Assembly (NCBI GenBank): GCA_013360405.1
Contig: JABWBR010000023.1
Coordinates: forward strand, 1 to 64,000
Length of the DNA: 64,000 bases
From: Saprospiraceae bacterium
GTDB lineage: Bacteria; Bacteroidota; Bacteroidia; Chitinophagales; Saprospiraceae
Reading direction: 5' to 3'
The position numbers were made by a program, and so were the translations under genes. Under the pieces are notes generated by a model. That model was not told the origin of the DNA. It saw nothing but the letters and a program-made list of their open reading frames with translations, and made no database searches. This document shows positions 51,066 to 58,641 of the stretch, in pieces. How positions within the stretch are numbered: the stretch's first letter is position 1; every line of letters begins with the position of its first letter.

Positions 51066-53048
51066 ATGGATAACGGCGCACATATACCCCGGCTTTTGTG
51101 GCAACCCTCCTCCGATTTCCGGCAGCAATCGCAATTGCAGCACTATTTCGACTGGCTGTCGCTGCACAAAGGGCTTCATTTTGAAGACTATAACGCCGCC
51201 TGGGAGTGGTCGGTGGCTTTTCCTGCGGATTTTTGGGAATCGGTATGGCAGTTTTTTGAAGTAAAATCCCATACGCCTTACAGCCAGGTCATGTCCGACG
51301 ACCCTATGCCGCATACCCGCTGGTTTGAAGGCAGTATGCTCAACTACGCGGAGCACCTGTTCCGGCATGCTAACGAGGATAGGCCTGCTATCCTTTTTCA
51401 GTCCGAGCGCCAACCGCTTACGGCCATTAGCTGGGCTTCTCTGCGCGCTCAGGTGGCCGCATTGGCCGCCTATCTGCGGGCGCAAGGCGTAGAGCCGGGC
51501 GACCGGGTGGCGGCCTACCTGCCCAACATCCCCGAAGCGACGATAGCTTTTATGGCTACCTGCGCTATCGGCGCCGTATGGTCGAGTTGCTCGCCCGATT
51601 TTGGCGCCAACAGCGTATTGGACCGTTTTCGCCAGATAGAACCCAAAGTGCTGCTGGCTGTGGACGGCTACCAATACAACGGCAAGGCTTTTGACCGCCT
51701 GGATGTCGTGCGCCAACTATGCGCCGAGTTGCCCACACTGACGCGACTCATTCTCGTGCCCTACCTCGATACGCGCGCTCCGGTAGACAGCCTGCCCAAA
51801 GCAGCCTCCTGGCAAACCGCCACCGCCGATACCTCGCAAGTACTTGTATTTACGCCGGTGCCGTTTGACCATCCCATCTGGATATTGTACTCCTCCGGCA
51901 CGACAGGCCTTCCCAAAGCCATCACCCACTCACATGGTGGCGTTTTGCTTGAACATTACAAATACCTCGCTTTTCACAACGACGTTTACGCCGGCGAGCG
52001 CTTTTTCTGGTTTTCCACCACCGGCTGGATGATGTGGAATTTTGTGCAGGCCGCCCTATTACTGGGGGCCACCATCGTATTATACGACGGCGGACCGGGA
52101 TATCCCGATCTCGACGTATTGTGGCTGTTTGCACAGGAAGCCGGCATTCAGCATTTCGGTACCAGCGCGCCCTACCTCGTGGCTTGCATGCGCGGAGGGT
52201 TGAGCCCCGGCAGCAAATACAACCTTTCTGCCCTGCGATCCATAGGCTCTACAGGTTCGCCGCTGCCTCCCGAGGCTTTCGACTGGGTGTACGAACACGT
52301 TAAAGCCGATGTGTGGCTGTGTTCTATGAGCGGCGGCACCGATGTCTGCACCGCATTTGTGGGCGGCTGCCCGATTGAACCCCTCTACGAAGGCGAAATA
52401 CAATGCCGGGGACTGGGCTGCGCACTCTACGCCTGGGATGAACAGGGCAATTCCCTAGAGGACGAAGTGGGCGAAATGGTGATCACTAAGCCTATCCCTT
52501 CTATGCCTATCTATTTTTGGAACGACCCCGAAGGACAGCGCTACCACGAAAGTTATTTTGATATGTATCCCGGCGTTTGGCGGCATGGCGACTGGGTAAA
52601 GATTACGGCCCGCCACAGCCTGGTCATCTACGGCCGCTCCGACGCCACACTCAACCGGCAGGGCGTGCGCATCGGCACCGCAGAAGTATATAGCGCCGTG
52701 CATAAGATAACAGAAGTCAAAGACAGCCTGGTCGTCAACCTCGAATTAAGCGGCGGACGGCACTATATGCCGCTTTTTGTGGTATTGGAAGAAGGTGCGG
52801 AGCTGACCAAAACACTCAAACAACAGATCAATCAATCTCTGCGCAGCGAATACTCCCCCCGCCACGTACCCGACGAAATCATCGCCGTACCCGATATTCC
52901 TTATACAATTAGTGGAAAAAAACTGGAAGCGCCAGTAAAGAAAATATTGATGGGTATGCCCATATCCAAAGCGGCCAACACGGGTTCTATGCGCAACCCC
53001 GCCTCTCTCGACTTCTTTGTGGAATTTTCAAAAATGTTTGATGTTTGA
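51066..53048 (+). CDS. Acetoacetyl-CoA synthetase
   Basis: 660 residues, normal for the family. Adenylate-forming motif YSSGTTGLPKAITHSHGG, ATP motif WRHGDWVK and GRSDATLNRQGVRIGTAEVY, and catalytic Lys in TISGKKLEAPVKKIL. Forms acetoacetyl-CoA from acetoacetate, CoA and ATP, in lipid or ketone-body use; the thiolase at 23381 can use the product. The last codons (KMFDV, stop) lie in the TGTTTGA array. Confidence 0.94.
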   Translation: MDNGAHIPRLLWQPSSDFRQQSQLQHYFDWLSLHKGLHFEDYNAAWEWSVAFPADFWESVWQFFEVKSHTPYSQVMSDDPMPHTRWFEGSMLNYAEHLFRHANEDRPAILFQSERQPLTAISWASLRAQVAALAAYLRAQGVEPGDRVAAYLPNIPEATIAFMATCAIGAVWSSCSPDFGANSVLDRFRQIEPKVLLAVDGYQYNGKAFDRLDVVRQLCAELPTLTRLILVPYLDTRAPVDSLPKAASWQTATADTSQVLVFTPVPFDHPIWILYSSGTTGLPKAITHSHGGVLLEHYKYLAFHNDVYAGERFFWFSTTGWMMWNFVQAALLLGATIVLYDGGPGYPDLDVLWLFAQEAGIQHFGTSAPYLVACMRGGLSPGSKYNLSALRSIGSTGSPLPPEAFDWVYEHVKADVWLCSMSGGTDVCTAFVGGCPIEPLYEGEIQCRGLGCALYAWDEQGNSLEDEVGEMVITKPIPSMPIYFWNDPEGQRYHESYFDMYPGVWRHGDWVKITARHSLVIYGRSDATLNRQGVRIGTAEVYSAVHKITEVKDSLVVNLELSGGRHYMPLFVVLEEGAELTKTLKQQINQSLRSEYSPRHVPDEIIAVPDIPYTISGKKLEAPVKKILMGMPISKAANTGSMRNPASLDFFVEFSKMFDV

Positions 53049-53152
53049 TGTTTGATGTTTGATGTTTGATGTTTGATGTTTGATTAATAATGAATTTTAT
53101 ATTAAAAATAATTCAACATCCAGCATTAAACATTAAACATTAAACATCCAAC
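53032..53152. repeat. TGTTTGA array with inverted AACATTA partner
   Basis: Seven copies of TGTTTGA/ATGTTTG (53034-53083) starting inside the acetoacetyl-CoA synthetase gene, an AT loop, then CAACATCCAGCATTAAACAT and repeated TTAAACA (53110-53150). Between convergent genes. Confidence 0.88.
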
Positions 53153-53165
53153 CCCGTCACTTCCC

Positions 53166-53804
53166 TCATTCCTTCACCGCAACCGCCAGGTCGAGGTGGA
53201 TCGTGATCTCATTATTTACTTTAATCATACCAAAAAGTGGCTGAGGCGGCGTGAGGCCGAAGTCGGTCATTTTTAATTTTTTCGAACTGCGGAAGCGGAA
53301 GCGCTGGTCGCCTGTTTTCTGAGCCGCTACATCCAGCATCACCGCGCGCCCTACCCCGGCAATAGTAATCGTAGTTCGAGCCTGCATATTCATGGCGCCT
53401 TTTCCCTCTTCGATTTGAAGAGAGGCCAGGCGGTTCACTTCTTCGAGGTCGATGCGAATCTGGGGGAATTCGTCGGCACGCAGCGTATTGTACATATCCG
53501 TGTTTATCGGCTTTTTCCCGCAGTCGAGACTTCTGGTGGTAAGCATGAGCGAGGTGCGCAGAAACTGGGCTTTAGCGCTCTCGGGATCCAGCACCATAGA
53601 GGCTTTGCGCTCGGGGAAAGTTTCTTTACAAATGCACTTAAACGTATTAATATTACTGGAGCCGTCGATAGCCAATCGGCTCGACTCCTCTATGCGTATC
53701 GTTACGGTTTTCGTGGAGTTGCTTTTTGTGTGTACAAATGCCAGGCTGGCGGCGGAGCAGTACAAAAGAATACCGGGCAAGACTCGTTTGGTTAAGCGTT
53801 TCAT
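53166..53804 (-). CDS. YceI-family periplasmic protein (copy A)
   Basis: 212 residues. Signal-like start (MKRLTKRVLPGILLYCSAAS), then a YceI fold: RLAIDGSSNINTFKC, TRSLDCGKKPINTDMYN, MKTDFGL-like TDFGLTPPQPLFGMIKV. YceI lipocalin-like proteins bind isoprenoids. It differs from copy B (55458) by extra Cys residues and longer spacing. It lies downstream of the porin in the same direction. Confidence 0.85.
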   Translation of the reverse strand: MKRLTKRVLPGILLYCSAASLAFVHTKSNSTKTVTIRIEESSRLAIDGSSNINTFKCICKETFPERKASMVLDPESAKAQFLRTSLMLTTRSLDCGKKPINTDMYNTLRADEFPQIRIDLEEVNRLASLQIEEGKGAMNMQARTTITIAGVGRAVMLDVAAQKTGDQRFRFRSSKKLKMTDFGLTPPQPLFGMIKVNNEITIHLDLAVAVKE

Positions 53805-53899
53805 TGCAAAAATAATGGTGATGATATGGAATTATGTTTTGCTTTCAAAAAAATAGTTGTCGCTTTAAAAATAGCAACACTCTCCTATAATGAAAACAA

Positions 53900-53928
53900 G
53901 TCATCCCGAACCAAAGATTCGGGATGAC
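53900..53928 (-). terminator. Hairpin after the porin gene
   Basis: GTCATCCCGAA (53900-53910) and TTCGGGATGAC (53918-53928) form an 11-bp stem with a 7-base loop; on the minus strand it is followed by TTGTTTT. It would end transcription from the porin. A degenerate GTAGAGACGCA repeat follows on the other side (53962-53990). Confidence 0.6.
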
Positions 53929-54002
53929 CGGTTAAAATTAATGCCAGAAGCGATTTCCTTTGTAGAGACGCACCTTCTTGCGTCTCGACGTAAGAATTAT
54001 AA

Positions 54003-55394
54003 TTAGAATCCAACTACTGCTTCTACTACGAAACCGTTAAACTCGCCTTCATAACGATAGTCTGTAATCGGAAAATCTTCAAATGCTTGTTGTACGTATT
54101 CCAGTTTCAGCAAGAGGTTTTTGGTGGGGAACCAGCCGGCGGCAATAGCCAGGCGGTTGATCGAGATCTCATTGGCGAAACCTTTAGGCGTACCCGTCAT
54201 TTTCACGTAGCGGCCGCCAACGTATACCTGTTCGTTTTTGAAGAAACGGTAGATCAACTCAGCAGACATTTGCGTGAAATCGCGATCGGCGTCTTCTGTG
54301 TAGTCTTTTCCTTTGGCAATTTCGTATGAGCCGAAAAATTCGAGGCCTTTAAACTTTACAAACGGGTTGATCATAATGGCGTTGATCTTGTTGGTCAAAC
54401 CCGGGTTGAAGCGGCCGGAAGTGAACTGAGAGCCTTGAGCGGTTGCCGTACCGTTTGACTGGAATGCAGGTTCCATTGCCAGGAAATAGTGCGAGCCCGT
54501 GCGGTCGCCTGCATACATCGTATTTCTTTGAATGCTGCCGTTGTTGTACATAGAAGCCGACAGGCGGAAGCGTAGACCGCTTTCAAACGATTTGTCGTAA
54601 GCCGCTTTCAAAACGATAGACGGATTTTTCTTGGTGGCTTCTTTGTTAGGGGCAACCGGATCTTCCGGGTAGTTTTCCACGTTGCCATTGATAAAGCCAG
54701 AGGTCATACCAGCCATCAACATCAAACCGTTAACCGGGAATACGTATACTTCGCCGCCGATTTCAGTAGAGAATGCGTCGAGGACGTAATTTTCCACAAA
54801 CGGGTTGAAGATTGCGTTGCCGCCGTCGGTGCGACGGAACTGCATGTCGCCGAAGTTGGGCTGGAAGTGGCCGATCTTCACGCGCAGATACTTAGTGAAC
54901 CAATCGGGGTTGCCAAACATCGGCAACTTGTCGATTTGGATGTAGCCGCCTTTTACCCAGAATTCAGAGTGGTGGCGCGAAGACATGTAGTTTTCGAGGC
55001 AAACCCGGATACCGTCTTCGATTTGGAAGTCGAAGTTCAGATTGGCCATGGCCAGGTTAAAGCCACTTAAAGTAGCAGAAGTAGAGTCTTCATTGGCTAT
55101 TACGCCATACAGGAAGTTTTTATTTTTTGGATTGGTGGCGCTCACAGGAGCATACGCAATATCCGTAATGCCATTAGAGTGGGTGAGCGATTGATAATCC
55201 TGCGTGAAACTTCCGCCGATGCGCACACTAAGGCCGTTGTAAGGAGTGTCATCCTGCTTGGAAGGTTCAAAAACATTGATCCCGTTTTTGTCCCATGAGC
55301 GGAAATATTGGATGCTTGGTTGCTGTGCGAATGCTTGAGTGAGGAGAGTTACAAATATAAACCCTGCAGTCACTTTCAGTAAAGCCGTTCTCAT
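54003..55394 (-). CDS. Outer-membrane porin-like beta-barrel
   Basis: 463 residues. Signal peptide (MRTALLKVTAGFIFVTLLTQAFA), alternating strands throughout, and the C-terminal Phe of outer-membrane barrels (FVVEAVVGF). Probably a channel for small solutes; its substrate is unknown. Flanked on each side by a YceI-family gene in the same direction, suggesting a common function. Confidence 0.85.
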   Translation of the reverse strand: MRTALLKVTAGFIFVTLLTQAFAQQPSIQYFRSWDKNGINVFEPSKQDDTPYNGLSVRIGGSFTQDYQSLTHSNGITDIAYAPVSATNPKNKNFLYGVIANEDSTSATLSGFNLAMANLNFDFQIEDGIRVCLENYMSSRHHSEFWVKGGYIQIDKLPMFGNPDWFTKYLRVKIGHFQPNFGDMQFRRTDGGNAIFNPFVENYVLDAFSTEIGGEVYVFPVNGLMLMAGMTSGFINGNVENYPEDPVAPNKEATKKNPSIVLKAAYDKSFESGLRFRLSASMYNNGSIQRNTMYAGDRTGSHYFLAMEPAFQSNGTATAQGSQFTSGRFNPGLTNKINAIMINPFVKFKGLEFFGSYEIAKGKDYTEDADRDFTQMSAELIYRFFKNEQVYVGGRYVKMTGTPKGFANEISINRLAIAAGWFPTKNLLLKLEYVQQAFEDFPITDYRYEGEFNGFVVEAVVGF

Positions 55395-55457
55395 ACCACT
55401 AGTATTTAGGTGAAAAATTAAGTTTCGTTATGAAAAAAAGTGAGTGTATTGTGCTTA

Positions 55458-56042
55458 TTAGCTGCCGGTGGTTTTGCCCAGCGTTACGGCGAACTTGATA
55501 GTTATATCGTCGCCGGTTTTCATGGTGCCCATGAGGGCGGTAGGCGGCTGGATGCCGAAGTCGGTCATCTTCATTTTTTTGCTGCCTTCAAACTTTACGC
55601 TCCCGTCGCCGGTAACTTTGCCAGTGACCGTGATCTCCGTGCTCTTGGTAACCCCGGCAACGGTAAGGTTCCCTGTAGCATTAATCGCGTAGCCGTCGCC
55701 GGATTTATTCAGCGAATTCACTTTGGTGAGCTTGAAACTGATGTTCGGATGTTTGTCTGATTTCAGTGCGTCGTACGTCTTCTTGTCCATGATCGAGCCT
55801 TTGGGGCTCTTGATCGAGGTAACGGGGATTTCTACGTTGAGGCTCTTGATGCCTTTCAGCACGCCGGCTTCTACCTGGATATCGCCGCTTGCCCTAATCG
55901 TATTCACTTTTGATTCCCAGTCGTGCAGGTTTGAAGAACCATGAATCGCCATTTGTTTGTCCTTGATCTCGTACTGAGCTTGTACGCCGACGCTTGCAAG
56001 TAACAGCGCCATGATCAGGAAAGATGTCCAATTATTTTTCAT
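55458..56042 (-). CDS. YceI-family periplasmic protein (copy B)
   Basis: 194 residues. Signal peptide (MKNNWTSFLIMALLLASVGVQA) and YceI fold (MAIHGSSNLHDWESKVNTI, DKKTYDALKSDKHPNISFKL, KKMKMTDFGIQPPTALMG). First gene of a three-gene row with the porin and YceI copy A. Confidence 0.88.
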   Translation of the reverse strand: MKNNWTSFLIMALLLASVGVQAQYEIKDKQMAIHGSSNLHDWESKVNTIRASGDIQVEAGVLKGIKSLNVEIPVTSIKSPKGSIMDKKTYDALKSDKHPNISFKLTKVNSLNKSGDGYAINATGNLTVAGVTKSTEITVTGKVTGDGSVKFEGSKKMKMTDFGIQPPTALMGTMKTGDDITIKFAVTLGKTTGS

Positions 56043-56154
56043 TGTCTTAACAATTGATTACGACACAAATCTAAGGAGCTAAGACTCCAGGTCGAAATGA
56101 CAAATGGAAAACAGGTTAGTGATCTTTGTCGCTAAGGTGGTAATAAAAGTCATT

Positions 56155-56539
56155 GCGGGGGAGCACCACGGGGGGTGACGGCCCAGGAGCACCCCAGGAG
56201 GTGACGGCGGGGGAGCACCACGGGGGGGTGACGGCCCAGGAGCACCCCAGGAGGTGACGGCGGGGGAGCACCCCGGGGGGGTGACGGCCCAGGAGCACCC
56301 CAGGAGGTGACGGCGGGGGAGCACCCCGGGGGGGTGACGGCCCAGGAGCACCCCAGGCCGTCACCCCCTAAGCCAGATCCAGGCCGTCACCCCCTAAGCC
56401 AGCTCAAAGCCGTCACCCCCTAAGTCAGCTCCAGGCCGTCACCCCCTAAGCCAGCTCAAAGCCGTCACCCCCAAGGTTTGTCCCAGGCCGTCACCCCCTA
56501 AGCCAGCTCCAGGCCGTCACCCCCAAGGCTTATCCCAGG
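56155..56539. repeat. Two-part GC-rich array: 53-bp and 26-bp units, mutually inverted
   Basis: Part 1: four 52-53-bp units (56155, 56207, 56260, 56313) of form GCGGGGGAGCACCACGGGGG, TGACGGCCCAGGAGCACC, CCAGGAGGTGACG. Part 2: seven 26-bp units from 56358 of form CCGTCACCCCCTAAGCCAGC with variable ends CTCCAGG, CTCAAAG or TTGTCCCAGG. GGTGACGG in part 1 is the complement of CCGTCACC in part 2. The last 26-bp unit covers the final codons and stop of the GNAT gene. Confidence 0.9.
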
Positions 56540-57078
56540 ACAAACACCTGCACAGTGATTAGTCGTCCGTTCTTTTCCTCGCAATTGCGCAAGGTTTTTT
56601 CTTTTTTGAAGCCGAGCCGGCGCAGCAGGCGTTCGGAAGGTTTATTGCCTTGTTCGACCCATGCTTCGATGCGGCGGGCCTGAAGTTGTTCGAAGCAAAA
56701 GAGGAGCAGGGCTTCGAGTGCTTCCTTGGCAAATCCCTTGCCTTGTTGGGCGGGGAGCAGCCAGTAGCCGATATCCAAAGAGGCCGTAAGTGGGTTGTAA
56801 TGCGTGAAGCCGCAAGCGCCGATGAGTTGCTTTTCGCCCTGTGGGCAAATAGCCCACCACATACCGCTACGCTCGCGCCAGAGTGATTCGAGCCACTCCA
56901 TTTGCTCTTCGGTTTCTTCCAGGGTGTCGTAGTGGGCGGCGTAAAAGCGGGTCACGGCCGGGTTGGAAAGGCCTTCATATACCTTATATATATCGGCATG
57001 CCGAAAACGGCGCAATTCCAGTCGTTCGGTTTGCAATAGCGGATAGCGTCGCCAGGGATCGGGAAAAACCTGTTTCAT
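56530..57078 (-). CDS. GNAT N-acetyltransferase
   Basis: 182 residues. GNAT fold of the RimJ/RimL type: TERLELRRFRHADIYKVYE, the acetyl-CoA loop LLPAQQGKGFAKEALEALL, and WVEQGNKPSERLLRRLGFKK. Acetylates an amine, perhaps of a protein or small molecule. The last codons (VLG, stop) lie in the repeat array. Third gene of a row with an unknown protein and the carrier-protein-like gene. Confidence 0.88.
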   Translation of the reverse strand: MKQVFPDPWRRYPLLQTERLELRRFRHADIYKVYEGLSNPAVTRFYAAHYDTLEETEEQMEWLESLWRERSGMWWAICPQGEKQLIGACGFTHYNPLTASLDIGYWLLPAQQGKGFAKEALEALLLFCFEQLQARRIEAWVEQGNKPSERLLRRLGFKKEKTLRNCEEKNGRLITVQVFVLG

Positions 57079-57110
57079 AGCCAGTTGCGGGCATTACGGC
57101 AGTAGCGGTA

Positions 57111-57710
57111 TCAGATCTCTTCGGCCTCCAGCAGTTTGCACAGATTGAGGCCCTTATGATATAATTGTTCTATTTCTTTGGCCGACATGATATGGTCGGG
57201 TTTATACAACACCATATAATAGTTGATACCTTCGAGGTGCCAGTCTTTTTCTATGGTAAAAAAACGGAGCACATCGTCGTTCATCGTTGCCCTGATATAT
57301 TCTTCGTCTGTTCCTTTGAGGTAATATTGATCGGAGAATTCCGGATGTTCCACAAAGTCGATATCTTCAAACCCCAGCCATTGACCGATTTTCAAAAAAA
57401 AATGCTCCGGCTTCATCCAGAATTGGGGCAAAGCCAGGCGTTTGGACTGCACAAAAAAGACCGTTTGGCGGTATGTTTTATGCGAATTTCCTGCGTGAAT
57501 GGTGTATTTGTAGTCAAAAATGCGCGCATCGGTCTCCAGCCACGCGTCTTGCTTGTGCATTACATTCGTAATACGACGCCCACTCCCGTACCTGAATAAT
57601 TTAAAATCTTTCAGCAAAGGAAGTATTCCCCATTCCTCTTCGGAGAAAAATTGCATCTCCAATTGACCGGCAATCTTTTGGAGAAGCTCTGGTCTGATAT
57701 CTTTGGCCAT
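57111..57710 (-). CDS. Hypothetical protein, 199 residues
   Basis: Soluble, rich in aromatic residues (EEEWGILPLLKDFKLFRYG ... DYKYTIHAGNSHKTYRQTVF). The middle segment resembles a small beta domain with a helical end (EIEQLYHKGLNLCKLLEAEE). No family recognised. Between GNAT and the carrier-protein-like gene in the same direction. Confidence 0.75.
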   Translation of the reverse strand: MAKDIRPELLQKIAGQLEMQFFSEEEWGILPLLKDFKLFRYGSGRRITNVMHKQDAWLETDARIFDYKYTIHAGNSHKTYRQTVFFVQSKRLALPQFWMKPEHFFLKIGQWLGFEDIDFVEHPEFSDQYYLKGTDEEYIRATMNDDVLRFFTIEKDWHLEGINYYMVLYKPDHIMSAKEIEQLYHKGLNLCKLLEAEEI

Positions 57711-57774
57711 AATCCGGTAGCATTACCTGAAAGCCAAAAATAATAATATTTGGCTTTCATTCCTGCTTTTATAG

Positions 57775-58059
57775 TCAGGCTACGGGATGAGGCTCGTATT
57801 TCTGAAATAGCGAACTGGCATCGTGAATCGTATCTATCGTCTCCACTTCTTCGGGAGACAAATAGATATTAAACCTGCTCTCCATCTCGGCGATGAGCAA
57901 TAAGCGGTCTACTGCATCGAGGAGCAGATCGTCGCCCAAGCGGGTATAGGGGTTGATTCTGGATATGGGCACGTTGAGTTTCCAACTGATCAGGTCTATG
58001 ATACGCTCTTCCGTACTGATCATATGGGGTGCTGTTTCGATTAAAATATGATTTGCCAT
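57775..58059 (-). CDS. Acyl-carrier-protein-like protein lacking the phosphopantetheine serine
   Basis: About 94 residues. Four-helix ACP pattern: ERIIDLISWKLNVPISRI, TRLGDDLLLDAVDRLLLIAE, MESRFNIYLSPEEVETIDTI. At the place of the DSL motif it reads DAV, so there is no serine for the 4'-phosphopantetheine arm. It cannot carry an acyl chain in the usual way and may be a regulatory or structural ACP homologue. An alternative start lies at 58080. Confidence 0.75.
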   Translation of the reverse strand: MANHILIETAPHMISTEERIIDLISWKLNVPISRINPYTRLGDDLLLDAVDRLLLIAEMESRFNIYLSPEEVETIDTIHDASSLFQKYEPHPVA

Positions 58060-58271
58060 TAGCGATGATTTTCTTGACATTTCTTTAAGAACGAATTGCC
58101 TGCACCATAGGTTGCCTGTACCTATCCCAATTTTTCACTTGCTTGATTATCGGCTGTAATACATCGACGAAAGTCATAACTTAAGCGTCTAAATGCGCCA
58201 TAAAAAAATAATCACTGAGCGGGGAAACCTTTGGTTGGAAAGTACGTATAAGTATTTTGTTCATCTATTAT

Positions 58272-58467
58272 AAAAAAAGGGTACCACAACGTAAGCTGCG
58301 ATACCCTTTCTACTTGCACTCATGAGATTATAATTCCACCGGTTGCCCGGAAAAAGGGCGGCCAATTTGAAGTTGGCCGCTTGTGGACTGGGATCAAATT
58401 TGTTAGTAGCGGTCGTAATAAGGAATTATAAATTGCTAGTAGCGAGTCGTAATAAATAGTGTTTCAT
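58272..58467 (-). ncRNA. Candidate small RNA or short-peptide transcript
   Basis: On the minus strand: a 13-codon open frame (58426-58467, MKHYLLRLATSNL, stop), two near copies of TTATTACGACnCGCTACTA (58397-58455), a hairpin GCGGCCAA/TTGGCCGC (58358-58380), and a strong terminator AAAGGGTA ... TACCCTTT followed by a T-run (58272-58309). This is an independent transcript, neither gene flanking it needs it. No family recognised. The rest of 58081-58641 is gene-free and AT-rich. Confidence 0.5.
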
Positions 58468-58641
58468 TGTGAGCGACAGTACAAAAGTCTACCAAAAAAC
58501 TTTTCAAGATAAGTACAATTTTATAACTTGCTGACTCAAAACAGACATAGCAAAAAATGACAACTTATTGATTATTAATAAAATAAGCTTTGAGAGGCTT
58601 TTACTTTCTGTATTTTAGAGACTTATAAACATCGCGCGCAC

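Noticed and set aside
56155-56539. Coding frames and CRISPR-like appearance of the GC-rich array
   Set aside because: The open frames (for example 56079-56351 and 56116-56364) arise only from the repeat, with Pro/Ser-rich content and no start context. Units are directly adjacent, so this is not CRISPR.
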